Below are positions 1 to 8,890 of a stretch of 64,000 bases of DNA, piece by piece; positions within the stretch are counted from its first letter, which is position 1; each line of letters begins with the position of its first letter. The notes under the pieces were generated by a model. It made no database searches, was not told where the DNA came from, and was given only the letters and a program-made list of their open reading frames with translations. Source of the DNA: Gaiellasilicea sp963791905 (GTDB lineage: Bacteria; Actinomycetota; Thermoleophilia; Gaiellales; Gaiellaceae); NCBI GenBank assembly GCA_963791905.1, contig CAWBTX010000006.1, positions 620,001 through 684,000 of the forward strand, written 5' to 3'. A program made the position numbers and the translations under genes.

Positions 1-565
1 TGACGAACACGGTCGTGACGTGCACCTCGTCGTGCAGCCGCCGCAGCCACGCGCGCAGCTCGGCGCGCACCCGCGCGTCCAGCGCGCCGAACGGCTCGTC
101 GAGCAGCAGCACCTTCGGCTCGACGGCGAGTGCCCGAGCGAGCGCCATTCGCTGCCGCTGGCCGCCGGAGAGCTGCGCCGGATAGCGGGTGGCGAACGGT
201 GAGAGCTGGACGAGCTCGAGCAGCTCTGCGACGCGGGCCTTGATCTCGGCCCGAGGCCGCTTCCGAACCGTCAGCCCGAAGGCGACGTTGTCCCGAACGG
301 TCATGTGCTTGAAGGCCGCGTAGTGCTGGAAGACGAAGCCGACGCCTCGTTTCTGCGGCGAGAGCGAGGTCGCGTCCTCGCCGGAGATGACGATCTCGCC
401 CGCGTCGGGCTGCTCGAGGCCGGCGATGACCCGCAGCAGCGTCGACTTCCCCGACCCGCTGGGACCGAGCAGCGCGGTGAGCCCGCCGCTGGTGACGTCC
501 AGCGAGACGTCGTCGAGCGCGGTGAACTCGCCGAAGCGCTTCGTGACGTTGCGAGCCGAGATCAC
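1..565 (-). CDS. cysA: Sulfate/thiosulfate ABC transporter ATPase (3' end outside window)
   Basis: This is the cytoplasmic ATPase that powers sulfate import with the two CysT/CysW-type permeases upstream. The visible N-terminal 188 residues hold Walker A (GPSGSGKST), a Q-loop (VFQHYAAF), the signature LSGGQRQR and Walker B (LLLDEPFGALD), in the usual order. The gene runs off the left edge, so the C-terminal regulatory part is missing. The GTG start at 563-565 overlaps the cysW stop as GTGA, which implies translational coupling. Molybdate, phosphate or spermidine ATPases look alike at this level. The sulfate assignment rests on the permease pair and binding protein next to it. Confidence 0.9.
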   Translation of the reverse strand, partial: MISARNVTKRFGEFTALDDVSLDVTSGGLTALLGPSGSGKSTLLRVIAGLEQPDAGEIVISGEDATSLSPQKRGVGFVFQHYAAFKHMTVRDNVAFGLTVRKRPRAEIKARVAELLELVQLSPFATRYPAQLSGGQRQRMALARALAVEPKVLLLDEPFGALDARVRAELRAWLRRLHDEVHVTTVFV

Positions 566-1341
566 GCGACTCCCTCCTTGGGCCTCAGGAACGACATGCC
601 GGCGAGAACGCCGATCGCGAGCAGCGCCAGGACGACGGAGGAAGCGTACGCTCCGACGAGGTCGAACGCCTGGAAGCGCTCGTCGACGTGAAGGGTCGCC
701 GTCTCCGTCTCCCCTGCGAGCCGGCCCGAGACTACGGCTACCGCGCCGTACTCGCCCAGCGAGCGTGCAGTCGTGAGGATGACGCCGTAGGCGACCGCCC
801 AGCGGATCGACGGCAGCGTGATGCGCCGGAAGACCTGCCACGACGAGGCGCCGAGCGTCGTCGCGGCCTGCTCCTGCTCGATTCCGACCTCGCGCAACAC
901 GGGCACGACCTCGCGTACGACAAACGGCAGCGAGACGAATATCGTCACGAGGATCATCGACGGCAGGGCGAAAAGGACGTCGAAGGGGAGGTCGTCGAAC
1001 CACCCGCCGCGGCCGTAGAGCAGAAAGATCGCGAGCCCGACGACGACCGGCGAGAGCGCGAGGGGCAGGTCGACGACCGCGTTGACGATCCCCTTGCCGC
1101 GGAACGGCTCGCGGACGATCGCGAGCGCGGCGACGATCCCGAAGATCGTGTTCGCCGGCACGGCGATCGCCGTGATGATGAGCGTCAGCTTGAAGGCGTG
1201 CAGCGCCGCCGGCGAGGTGACCGCGTTCCAGGCCTCATCGAAGCCGTGTTCGAACGTCCGCCAGAAGACGAGCGACAGCGGGCCGATCAGCACCACCGCG
1301 AGGTAGGCGAGCCCGGTACTGCGGAGCAGGAGCCTACGCAA
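562..1341 (-). CDS. cysW: Sulfate ABC transporter permease CysW
   Basis: This is an inner-membrane permease of the BPD_transp_1 family, 259 aa, close to the usual CysW length. It has about six hydrophobic segments. The EAA-loop region (around residues 155-175, EQEQAATTLGASSWQVFRRI) contacts the ATPase. Its ATG overlaps the cysT stop by eight bases, and its stop overlaps the cysA start, so binding protein, cysT, cysW and cysA form one leftward operon. Two different permease genes plus a binding protein is the typical CysTWA layout. Molybdate systems normally carry a single permease, ModB. Confidence 0.9.
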   Translation of the reverse strand: MRRLLLRSTGLAYLAVVLIGPLSLVFWRTFEHGFDEAWNAVTSPAALHAFKLTLIITAIAVPANTIFGIVAALAIVREPFRGKGIVNAVVDLPLALSPVVVGLAIFLLYGRGGWFDDLPFDVLFALPSMILVTIFVSLPFVVREVVPVLREVGIEQEQAATTLGASSWQVFRRITLPSIRWAVAYGVILTTARSLGEYGAVAVVSGRLAGETETATLHVDERFQAFDLVGAYASSVVLALLAIGVLAGMSFLRPKEGVA

Positions 1342-2158
1342 GCTGATCGTGCCTCGTGGCCCAGCGACGAACGCCGCCGATCAGGAGCAGGATCCCGAAG
1401 GAGAGCAGCAGCAGAACGACCGAGACGGCGGCGGCGGCACCGGAGTTGCCGCTCTCGAGCTGCCCGAACACGTACACCGACGCGACCTCGGTGTCGAACG
1501 GCAGGTTGCCCGTGATCAGGACGACGGCGCCGAACTCTCCCACCGCCTTGGCGAAGGCGAGCGCCACCCCGGACAGGATCCCCGGGAAGAGATTCGGGAA
1601 GACGATGCGGCGGAAGATCTGCGATTCCTTTGCGCCGAGCGAGGCGGCCGCCTCCTCCATCTCCCGGTCGAGCTCCAGCAGCACGGGCTGCACGGTGCGG
1701 ACGACGAAGGGCAGTGTCACGAACAGCATCGCGAGCACGATCGCGGCGCGCGAGTAGGCGAGGTCGATGCCGACCGGCGACTGCGGGCCGTAGAGCGCGA
1801 GCAGCGTCAGGCCGGCGACGATCGTCGGCAGCGCGAAGGGCAGGTCGATGACGGCGTTCACGAGGACCTTGCCGCGGAAGTCGTCGCGAACGAGCACCCA
1901 GGCGAGGAGCGTGCCGACGACGGCGTTCACGAGTGCGACCGCGATCGAAGCGCCGATCGTCAGCTTCAGAGCCGCCACCGCCTGCGGGTCGGTGATCGCG
2001 TCCCAGAACCCGGTGCGCCCGAGCGTCGTCGCCTGCCACGTCAGGGCGGCCAGCGGCAGCGCGACGATGGCCGTGAGGTACGCGATGACAACGCCGAGCG
2101 AGAGCGGGATCCCCGCTCTCGCTCTCCGTGCTGCAGTCGGGAGGGCGACGCTACCCAG
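1334..2158 (-). CDS. cysT: Sulfate ABC transporter permease CysT, start codon unusual
   Basis: This is the second membrane permease of the sulfate importer. It has a typical N-terminal membrane helix (IPLSLGVVIAYLTAIVALPL), further helices and an EAA loop (EEAAASLGAKESQIFRRI). The coding frame stays open and homologous-looking well upstream of the first GTG (1978), back to the end of the binding-protein gene. No ATG, GTG or TTG lies in that stretch. The best fit is a CTG at 2156-2158 that overlaps the preceding stop by eight bases and gives 274 aa, matching the family. The start is therefore inferred. A start at 1978 would remove the first membrane segment. Confidence 0.82.
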   Translation of the reverse strand: MGSVALPTAARRARAGIPLSLGVVIAYLTAIVALPLAALTWQATTLGRTGFWDAITDPQAVAALKLTIGASIAVALVNAVVGTLLAWVLVRDDFRGKVLVNAVIDLPFALPTIVAGLTLLALYGPQSPVGIDLAYSRAAIVLAMLFVTLPFVVRTVQPVLLELDREMEEAAASLGAKESQIFRRIVFPNLFPGILSGVALAFAKAVGEFGAVVLITGNLPFDTEVASVYVFGQLESGNSGAAAAVSVVLLLLSFGILLLIGGVRRWATRHDQLA

Positions 2159-3143
2159 TCTCGCCCCCCACCTCCCGTTGAATCCGAGCCATGATCCCGG
2201 TCCGGGGGTCGAAGAAGCGCTTCTGCACCTTGTCCCAGCCGCCGATCGACTTGTCCTCGATCGTGAAGAGGCCGGGCCGCGCCGGGAACTGCTTCTTGAA
2301 CTCGGCAGCGACCGACTTCAGCACCGGCCGGTAACCGTTCTTCGCGAAGATCCGCTGCGGGCCCGGGAAGCGGAGGTAGCGCAGGAACGCCTCCGCGGCC
2401 GCCTTGTTCTCGCTGCCCTTCAGCACCGCGACCGGGTTCTCGATCAGGATCGTCTGCCGCGGGATCGTGAACTGCAGGTCCTGGCCGCGCGAGCGCGCGA
2501 AGAGCGCCTCGTTCTCGTAGGCGAGTAGGACGTCCCCCTTGCCGGAGGTGAAGGTCTGCAGTGATTCACGAGCGCTCTTGTCCTGCACCGAGACGTTCCG
2601 GAACAGCTTCAGCAGGTTGTCCTGCGCCTGCTTGTCCGTCTTGCCGGTGCGCCGCCAGGCGCCGTACGCGGCCATGATGTTCCACCGCGCGCCGCCCGAG
2701 GTGAACGGGTTCGGCGTGATCACGTCGACATCGGACCGGAGCAAGTCGTTCCAGCCCTTGATCTTCTTCGGATTGCCGTCGCGGACGACGAAGACGACGA
2801 CGGACCGGTGCACCATCCCGCGGTACGACTGCCGATCCCACTTCGCGTCGACGAGCCCCAGCTTGACGAGCGAGTCGACGTCGGGCGCCAGCGAAAGGGC
2901 GACGATGTCGGCGTTCAACCCGGCCGCGACTGCACGGGCCTGCTCGCCGGAGGAGCCGTAGGACTGGCTGAAGGAGACGTCCTGGCCCGGCTCCGTCTTC
3001 TGGAACGCCGGGATGATCTCGGCGTAGGCCTCGCGCGGCGTCGAGTACGCCACGAGCGTGAGCCTCGTGTCCTGTGTCGCCGCCGCTGCCGCGGAGACGG
3101 CAACCAGTGCGATCGCGATCAGTGCGAGTGCGGCCCTGCGCAT
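2151..3143 (-). CDS. sbp: Periplasmic-type sulfate-binding protein
   Basis: This is a secreted solute-binding protein that captures sulfate for the CysTWA permease. It is 330 aa with an N-terminal signal peptide (MRRAALALIAIALVAVSAAAAA). It carries family landmarks of the sulfate/thiosulfate group: YSTPREAY near the N-terminus, QSYGSSGEQARAVAAGL, ITPNPFTSGGARWN, and FAKNGYRPV towards the C-terminus. It is the first gene of the leftward transport operon. The 97-base gap to the divergent NDH-2 gene presumably holds both promoters. I could not pick out clear -35/-10 boxes there. Thiosulfate specificity cannot be excluded. Confidence 0.9.
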   Translation of the reverse strand: MRRAALALIAIALVAVSAAAAATQDTRLTLVAYSTPREAYAEIIPAFQKTEPGQDVSFSQSYGSSGEQARAVAAGLNADIVALSLAPDVDSLVKLGLVDAKWDRQSYRGMVHRSVVVFVVRDGNPKKIKGWNDLLRSDVDVITPNPFTSGGARWNIMAAYGAWRRTGKTDKQAQDNLLKLFRNVSVQDKSARESLQTFTSGKGDVLLAYENEALFARSRGQDLQFTIPRQTILIENPVAVLKGSENKAAAEAFLRYLRFPGPQRIFAKNGYRPVLKSVAAEFKKQFPARPGLFTIEDKSIGGWDKVQKRFFDPRTGIMARIQREVGGETG

Positions 3144-3240
3144 GCGGCTCCCTCCGTTTGCCTATCGAAGTGGTAGAGATTGGAACTTCTAATGGAAGCT
3201 ATAAGCGTTTGTCAAATCGCAAGTGTGTCAGGATGCAGCG

Positions 3241-4506
3241 ATGACCGAGCCTCGCCGCGCCAGAGGTGGCACCCTCGTCATCGGCGGCGGCTTCGCGGGC
3301 GCCTACGTCGCGCGGCTTCTCGGGGACGCGGGAGCGACGATCGTCAGCCCGGAGACCTCGATGCTCTACACGCCGCTCCTGCCGGAGGCGGCGTCGGGAA
3401 CGATCGAGCCGCGGCACGTGGTCGTGCCGCTGCGGCAGATGTGCCCGCACGCAGAGCTCATCCTCGGCCGCGTCACCACGATCGACGAGGCCGCGCGCAG
3501 CGTCGCCGTCGAGACGCCCGACGCGGGCGCCTTCGAGCTCGCATACGAGCAGGTCGTCGTCGCGCTGGGAGCCGTGCCCCGGACCTTTCCGGTGCCCGGC
3601 CTGGCCGACCATGGGCTCCCGTTCAAGGACCTGGCGGACGCGATCCAGCTCCGCAACCACGTGCTGCGGGAGCTCGAGGCGGCGGACGCCGCCGAGCCGG
3701 AGGACCAGCACCGCCACCTCGGCTTCGTCTTCGTCGGTGCCGGCTACGCCGGCGTCGAGGCGTTGGCGGAGCTCTCCGACCTGGTGCGCGCCGCCCTCCG
3801 GTTCTTCCCGCGCCTACGCGACGCCCCGCAGCGCTGGGTGCTGGTCGACGCCGCCCCGAAGATCCTCGCCGAGATCCCGCCGCGCCTGGGCGAGTACGCC
3901 GCGCGTGAGCTCGCCGCGCGAGGCGTCGAGATCCACGTCTCGACCATGCTCGAGTCCGTGGACGGTCGCGAGGCGGTGCTCTCGGACGGCACTCGCATCC
4001 CAACACACACCCTCGTCTGGACGACAGGCGTCAAGGCTCACCCGCTCCTCGCGGAGTGGGGGCTGCCGCTGGACGAGCGGGGCCGCGTCCGGGTCGACGA
4101 CCATTTGCGGATCGAGGGCCGAGCGGACATGTGGTCGCTCGGGGACTGTGCGGCCGTTCCCAACGCCGCCACGCCGGGGCGAACCGATCCGCCGACGTGT
4201 CAGCACGCGCTCCGCCAGGCCCGCCGCCTGGCCAAGAACCTGCACGGCGACTCCCAGCCGTACGCCTACCGCATGCTCGGCCAGGTGGCCACGCTCGGCC
4301 GCTACAAGGGGATCGCTGACGTCCTCGGCCTCCGCATCCGCGGCTTTCCGGGATGGTTCGTGACGCGGACGTACCACCTGTTCCAGCTGCCGCTCGTCTC
4401 GCGCAAGCTCCGCGTCGTCACGGATTGGACGACGTCGCTCTTCTTCCGGCGCGACATCGCCGAGCTGTCGATTCTCGGCCACGCGCACCGGTTGGACGAG
4501 TCGTAG
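3241..4506 (+). CDS. Type II NADH dehydrogenase-like FAD oxidoreductase
   Basis: This is a flavoprotein of the pyridine nucleotide-disulfide oxidoreductase superfamily, most like NDH-2, which passes electrons from NADH to quinone without pumping protons. The N-terminal FAD Rossmann motif is GGGFAGAYVA. The second dinucleotide fold appears as FVFVGAGYAGVEA near residue 160. A WTTGVKAHPL segment and the FAD-contacting WSLGDCAAV follow around residues 265-300. The C-terminal stretch is hydrophobic and aromatic, as in membrane-associated NDH-2. I chose ATG 3241; an in-frame ATG at 3223 would add six residues. The protein stands alone between the divergent sulfate operon and the convergent ligD. 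Confidence 0.82.
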   Translation: MTEPRRARGGTLVIGGGFAGAYVARLLGDAGATIVSPETSMLYTPLLPEAASGTIEPRHVVVPLRQMCPHAELILGRVTTIDEAARSVAVETPDAGAFELAYEQVVVALGAVPRTFPVPGLADHGLPFKDLADAIQLRNHVLRELEAADAAEPEDQHRHLGFVFVGAGYAGVEALAELSDLVRAALRFFPRLRDAPQRWVLVDAAPKILAEIPPRLGEYAARELAARGVEIHVSTMLESVDGREAVLSDGTRIPTHTLVWTTGVKAHPLLAEWGLPLDERGRVRVDDHLRIEGRADMWSLGDCAAVPNAATPGRTDPPTCQHALRQARRLAKNLHGDSQPYAYRMLGQVATLGRYKGIADVLGLRIRGFPGWFVTRTYHLFQLPLVSRKLRVVTDWTTSLFFRRDIAELSILGHAHRLDES

Positions 4507-4517
4507 CGGGCGGGAAC

Positions 4518-6860
4518 CTAGCGCAGCGAGCGAAGCGCCGGGCCGAGCGCCTGCTTCGTCTTCAGGACGCCCTCGAAGAGGTCGCCGTGGCGGGAGATGC
4601 GCTCGAGCACGGCACCCATCGTGAAGGCCGCGGGGTCGAGCGACTCGTTCACCTCGTCCCACCGCAGGGGCGTCGAGACCGGCGCACCCGGCTTCGGGCG
4701 CACCGAGTAGGCCGACGCGATCGTCTTGCCCTCGCCGTTCTGATTCGAGTCGATCAGGACGCCCCGCCGCTTCGCCCGCACCCACTGCGTCGTCGCCAGC
4801 CTCGGATGCGCGCGGGCGATCGCGCCGGCGACGATCTCCGAGAACTCACGCGTCTCGTCGAACGTGTGCCGCCGCTCGATCGGCACGAGCACGTGGATGC
4901 CCTCCGAGCCGCTCGTCTTGGCGAACGACTGCAGCTCGAGCAGGTCGAGCGTCTGTTTCACGAGCAACGCGACCTGGACCGTCTCGGCGAAGCCGACGTC
5001 CGGCGAGGGATCGAGGTCGAAGAGCACGAAGTCGGGCCGGCTCGGCTTGTCGACGCGCGAGTACCACGTGTTCATGTCGATGCAGCCCATGTTCACCGCC
5101 CAGAGGAGGGCGAGGTCGTCGTTCACGAGCGCGAAGTCGATCTCGCGAACGCGCCGCGGGGTCTCTCGCGTCGAGGCCTTCGCGCGGAACCTCGGGATCC
5201 AGTCGGGCATGTGCTTCGGCGCGTCCTTCTGGAAGAAGAACTTCCCGAAGGCACCGTCGGGGTAGCGCTTCATCGTGAACGGGCGGTCACGCAGATGCGG
5301 CACGAGCACGGGCGCGACATCGCGGTAATACGCGAGGAGGTCGCCCTTCGTGATCCCCTCGTCCGGCCAGAACGGCTTCTCGAGGTTGGAGAGCTTGAGG
5401 ACGCGCTTCCCGCGCCTGAGCTCGGGATCGAGCGGCGGCCGCTCCCGGTGCACGTCCTCGGGACGCTTGTCGTCGCGCAGGCCCTGGTAGGAGGGCGCCC
5501 GCAGCCTGCCGTCGTGCGTCCACTCGGCGAACTCGACCTCGGCGACGAGCTCGGGCTTGACCCAGACGACGTCGCCCTTGCGCACCTTCGGCATCTTCGG
5601 CACCTCGTCGAACGGGCACTCGTCCTGCTTCAGCTCCTTGAGAAGCCGCTGTAGCTTCTCGATCTCCGCGTCATTGAAGCCGGTGCCGACGTTGCCGGCG
5701 TATCGCAGCCGACCGTCCTCCCAGACGCCGAGGACGAGGGAGCCGAACTGGCCCTCGCGGCGGCCCTGGCCCTTCGTGTAGCCGGCGATCACGAACTCCT
5801 GGCGGCCGTGGGTCTTGATCTTGAGCCAGTTCCGCGAGCGCCTGCCGGGCTCGTAGACGGAGTCCGCCCGCTTGGCGACGATCCCCTCGAAGCGCTGCTG
5901 CTCGGCGGCGTGGTAGAGCGCCTGGCCGTCATCGAAGGCATCGGAGATCTGGACGCCGCCTCGACGACGGTCGATCAGCCTCGTGAGGCGTTCCCTACGC
6001 TCGCGCAGCGGCAGCCCGATGATCGGCTCGCCCTCGACCTCGAGCGCGTCGAACGCGACGTAGACGTACATCGTGCCGTCGCTTCCCTGCTGCATCGCGG
6101 AGAAGGTCGCGCGGCCGTCCTTGCCGATCGCGACCACCTCCCCGTCGAGCACGCAGTCGGGCGTGCGGATGGCGCGCTCCAGCGCCCGCACGACCGTGGG
6201 GAAGCGCTCGTTCAGCGCGTTGTCGTTGCGGCTGCGCAGGTCGACGTCGCCCCCGCGCATCGTCGCGATCGCGCGGTAGCCGTCCCACTTCACCTCGTAG
6301 AGCCAGCCGTCGCCCCTGGGAACATCGTCGGCGGGAGTCGCGAGCATCGGCGCGTACCGCCGCCGCGAACGACTTTGTGTTGTTTCAACACTTTCTTGCT
6401 CGCGCTTGCGGACGATCAGCCAGTTCTTCGGGTCGCCCGAGAGCTTGGCGGGCACGAGCGACCACAGCCCCTCGAGCTTCTCGCCGTGCAGATGGACGGT
6501 CAGGCCGCCGTTGGGCTTCTCCTCCACGAGCTCGTACGTGCCGCGGTCCCAGATCTCGACCGTGCCAGCGCCGTATTCGCCCTTCGGGATCTCCCCCTCG
6601 AAGTCGCCGTAGGAGAGCGGATGGTCCTCGACGTGCACGGCGAGATGCTGCGTGCCCGGTTCGAGCGGCACGCCCTTCGGCACGGCCCAGCTCGCAAGCG
6701 CGCCGTCCCGCTCGAGCCGGAAGTCGTAGTGCAGGCGGCTGGCGTCGTGCCGCTGGACGACGAAAACCGGCTCCTTGCCGCGGCGACGTTTCCCGTCCGA
6801 GAACGGCTCCGGCGTCTTGGCCGGATCGCGCTTGCGCCGGTAGTCGCTGAGCGGTGGCAC
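4518..6860 (-). CDS. ligD: Multifunctional DNA repair ligase LigD (PE-LIG-POL)
   Basis: This is an ATP-dependent ligase for bacterial non-homologous end joining, 780 aa. Three domains occur in the order phosphoesterase, ligase, polymerase. The 3'-phosphoesterase spans about residues 10-155 with the RLHYDFRLE motif. The ligase has the adenylation lysine in EVKWDGYRA near residue 190 and a C-terminal OB part. The archaeo-eukaryotic-primase-type polymerase follows from about residue 480, with the acidic DLDPSPD motif. This order matches Pseudomonas LigD and differs from the mycobacterial POL-PE-LIG order. The start is GTG at 6860. No ku gene is adjacent, although ku usually neighbours ligD. The gene is intact. 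Confidence 0.95.
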   Translation of the reverse strand: MPPLSDYRRKRDPAKTPEPFSDGKRRRGKEPVFVVQRHDASRLHYDFRLERDGALASWAVPKGVPLEPGTQHLAVHVEDHPLSYGDFEGEIPKGEYGAGTVEIWDRGTYELVEEKPNGGLTVHLHGEKLEGLWSLVPAKLSGDPKNWLIVRKREQESVETTQSRSRRRYAPMLATPADDVPRGDGWLYEVKWDGYRAIATMRGGDVDLRSRNDNALNERFPTVVRALERAIRTPDCVLDGEVVAIGKDGRATFSAMQQGSDGTMYVYVAFDALEVEGEPIIGLPLRERRERLTRLIDRRRGGVQISDAFDDGQALYHAAEQQRFEGIVAKRADSVYEPGRRSRNWLKIKTHGRQEFVIAGYTKGQGRREGQFGSLVLGVWEDGRLRYAGNVGTGFNDAEIEKLQRLLKELKQDECPFDEVPKMPKVRKGDVVWVKPELVAEVEFAEWTHDGRLRAPSYQGLRDDKRPEDVHRERPPLDPELRRGKRVLKLSNLEKPFWPDEGITKGDLLAYYRDVAPVLVPHLRDRPFTMKRYPDGAFGKFFFQKDAPKHMPDWIPRFRAKASTRETPRRVREIDFALVNDDLALLWAVNMGCIDMNTWYSRVDKPSRPDFVLFDLDPSPDVGFAETVQVALLVKQTLDLLELQSFAKTSGSEGIHVLVPIERRHTFDETREFSEIVAGAIARAHPRLATTQWVRAKRRGVLIDSNQNGEGKTIASAYSVRPKPGAPVSTPLRWDEVNESLDPAAFTMGAVLERISRHGDLFEGVLKTKQALGPALRSLR

Positions 6861-6884
6861 GCCGGAAGTCTTACCGACCGATGT

Positions 6885-7006
6885 TTGACCCGCCCGGAGG
6901 TGGGCAAGCTTCCACCAGGTGGGAATGCGTGTGGGTTCGCTTCGCGCGTCTCACTCGAAGCGGGGGGTCACGTTGAAGCCGGCCGAGAGCCGGCTTCAGC
7001 GTTTTT
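6885..7006 (+). ncRNA. Candidate structured small RNA with intrinsic terminator
   Basis: The 198-base gap between ligD and accA (both leftward) holds three consecutive hairpins that face right. They are GGTGG/CCACC (6899-6903/6912-6916), CGCTTCG/CGAAGCG (6938-6944/6956-6962) and a perfect 10-bp stem (6974-6983/6989-6998) followed by GTTTTT. A TTGACC hexamer at 6885-6890 could be a -35 box, but I see no convincing -10. No gene on the plus strand reads into the terminator, so a short independent transcript is the simplest explanation. No known RNA family is recognised. Confidence 0.4.
6974..7006 (+). terminator. Rho-independent terminator, plus-strand orientation
   Basis: A perfect 10-bp stem (TGAAGCCGGC with GCCGGCTTCA), a five-base loop CGAGA, then GC and a GTTTTT tract. 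The T run exists only on the plus strand. Both flanking genes are on the minus strand, so it does not terminate accA. Confidence 0.7.
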
Positions 7007-7058
7007 CCGCAAAGTGCGGCCGGGGATAAGCCTGTGGAAGTTGTGGAAAGCCGACGGA

Positions 7059-7991
7059 TCAGCCCAGGACACCCATCGAGCGGAACTTCTCCCGCCGCGC
7101 CGCCCTGAGCTCGTTCGGGCGAATGTCGTCCAGGTCCTCGAGGGCATCGGCGACCGCCGCCGCGAGGAGCCGAGCCGCCTCGTCGTGGTTCTCGTGGGCG
7201 CCGCCGAGCGGCTCCGGGACGATCCCGTCCACGACGCCGAGCTCGAGGCAATGGGCAGCGTCGGGCTTGAACGCCGCGGCCGCCTTCTGCGCCTCGCCGG
7301 CGTCGCGCCAGAGGATCGCCGCGCAACCCTCGGGCGAAATGACCGAGTAGATCGCGTTCTCCTGCATCAGCACCCGGTCGGCGAGCGCGATCGCGACCGC
7401 GCCGCCCGAGCCGCCTTCGCCGATGATGCAGGCGACCGTCGGCACGCCGAGACGAGCCATCACCGCCTGGGAGCGCGCGATCGCGCCACCCTGTCCGTGC
7501 TGCTCCGCCGCGACCCCCGGATACGCGCCTGGCGTGTCGACCAGCGTCACCAGCGGGAACCGGTGGCGATCCGCGAGCTCCATCACACGCATCGCCTTGC
7601 GGTAGCCCTCCGGATAGGCCATGCCGAAGTTGCGCGTCGTCCGCTCCTTGATGTCGCGGCCCTTCTGGTGCCCGATCAGCGCCACCGTCCTGCCCTCCAG
7701 CCGGCCGAGCCCGGTCACGAGAGCGGCGTCGTCCGCCCGTCCGCGATCGCCGTGGAGCTCGAAGAAGTCCTCGAAGATCCGCTCGACGTAGTCGAGCGTG
7801 TACGGACGGTCCTGGTGGCGCGCCAGCTCGACGGAGCGCCAGATCTCGGCATCGGTGGGCTCGGCCTCGATCCGGTCGAGCTGTCGCTGCAGCCGCTCGA
7901 GCTCGCCCGAGAGGCGTGCGCCGCGAAGGAGATCGAGGCCGCTTAGCTTGCTCAACCGATCCCGGAGCCTGATCTCGGCGTCACGCGGCAC
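7059..7991 (-). CDS. accA: Acetyl-CoA carboxylase carboxyltransferase subunit alpha
   Basis: With AccD this subunit transfers the carboxyl group from carboxybiotin to acetyl-CoA, the first committed step of fatty-acid synthesis. At 310 aa it has the usual AccA length. It shows the helical N-terminus and the crotonase-fold core with ALIGHQKGRD, VDTPGAYPG and IIGEGGSGGA. The chosen GTG (7989-7991) starts one base after the accD stop, so accD and accA are one transcript and tightly coupled. A separate AccA/AccD pair is less common in actinobacteria, which often use fused acyl-CoA carboxylase beta subunits. Confidence 0.95.
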   Translation of the reverse strand: MPRDAEIRLRDRLSKLSGLDLLRGARLSGELERLQRQLDRIEAEPTDAEIWRSVELARHQDRPYTLDYVERIFEDFFELHGDRGRADDAALVTGLGRLEGRTVALIGHQKGRDIKERTTRNFGMAYPEGYRKAMRVMELADRHRFPLVTLVDTPGAYPGVAAEQHGQGGAIARSQAVMARLGVPTVACIIGEGGSGGAVAIALADRVLMQENAIYSVISPEGCAAILWRDAGEAQKAAAAFKPDAAHCLELGVVDGIVPEPLGGAHENHDEAARLLAAAVADALEDLDDIRPNELRAARREKFRSMGVLG

Positions 7992-7992
7992 C

Positions 7993-8844
7993 TTAGTCCG
8001 TTCCGAACAACCGAAGCAACCGGGCGAGCGTCGGCCGCAACTCGGCTCTCGGGACGATTGCGTCGAGGTTTCCGAACCGGAGATTCGACTCCGCGAGGCC
8101 GAAGTCGTCGGGCAGCTTCTCCCTCGTGGTCTGCGCCACGACGCGCGGGCCGGCGAACGACATGAGCGCGCCCGGCTCTGCCAGGAGGACGTCCCCGAGG
8201 CTGGCGAAGCTCGCAAGCAGGCCGCCCGTCGTCGGGTGGGCCATGACGCTGATGAGCGCACAGCCGGCCTCGTGCAGCTCCTCGACCGCGACGACGGTCT
8301 TCGGCAGCTGCATCAGGGCGAGGATCCCTTCCTGCATGCGGGCGCCGCCCGACGCCGAGACGGAGACCAGCGGCGACCGCGCCGCCACGGCGCTCTCGCA
8401 GGCCCGCGCGAACTTCTCGCCCGTGACCGATCCCATCGAGCCGCCCATGAAGGAGAAGTCCATGACCGCCAACTCGCAGCGAAGCGCCTCGATCGTCGCC
8501 GAGCCGATCACCATCGCATCGCCGAGGCCCGTCGCGACCTCCGCCTCGGCCAGCCGATCCTTGTAGGCCCGCAGGTCGAAGAACCGGAGCGGGTCCGCCG
8601 AGCGAAGGTCCGCGGCCTCCTCCTCGAAGCTCCCAGGGTCGGCAAGCTGCCGAATCCGCTCCCGCGCCTTGACCGGGAAGTGGTGGCCGCAGTGGGTGCA
8701 GACCCGGAGGGACACCTCGAGCTCGTCGTCGCGATAGTGCGATCCGCACGACGGGCAGGTGTTCGGATGCTTCTTCGCCGGCGGCTCGGGCGGCGCGTGC
8801 TTGTGCTCGATCGAGACGTCGATCCTGCTGGGTGCTTCAGCCAT
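7993..8844 (-). CDS. accD: Acetyl-CoA carboxylase carboxyltransferase subunit beta
   Basis: This is the zinc-ribbon subunit of the carboxyltransferase, 283 aa. The N-terminal CPSCGSHY and CTHCGHHF pairs (about residues 30-56) bind zinc, and the carboxyltransferase domain follows (for example FMGGSMGSVTGEKF and ASGGARMQEG). It precedes accA directly and ends one base before the accA start. The start is ATG 8844. The upstream 46 bases to the arginase-like gene probably contain its promoter or a read-through segment. The gene is intact. Confidence 0.95.
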   Translation of the reverse strand: MAEAPSRIDVSIEHKHAPPEPPAKKHPNTCPSCGSHYRDDELEVSLRVCTHCGHHFPVKARERIRQLADPGSFEEEAADLRSADPLRFFDLRAYKDRLAEAEVATGLGDAMVIGSATIEALRCELAVMDFSFMGGSMGSVTGEKFARACESAVAARSPLVSVSASGGARMQEGILALMQLPKTVVAVEELHEAGCALISVMAHPTTGGLLASFASLGDVLLAEPGALMSFAGPRVVAQTTREKLPDDFGLAESNLRFGNLDAIVPRAELRPTLARLLRLFGTD

Positions 8845-8890
8845 CGGTTGAGTTTAGACCCGCCTCTTAACGTCGCGGTTACAAGCGCGG

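Noticed and set aside
3144..3240. A regulatory site for the sulfate operon in the divergent gap.
   Set aside because: No convincing dyad, riboswitch-like fold or promoter boxes could be identified by eye.
7025..7050. Two DnaA-box-like words (TGTGGAAG and TGTGGAAAG) upstream of the accA stop.
   Set aside because: Only two imperfect boxes without an AT-rich element, far from dnaA; probably chance.
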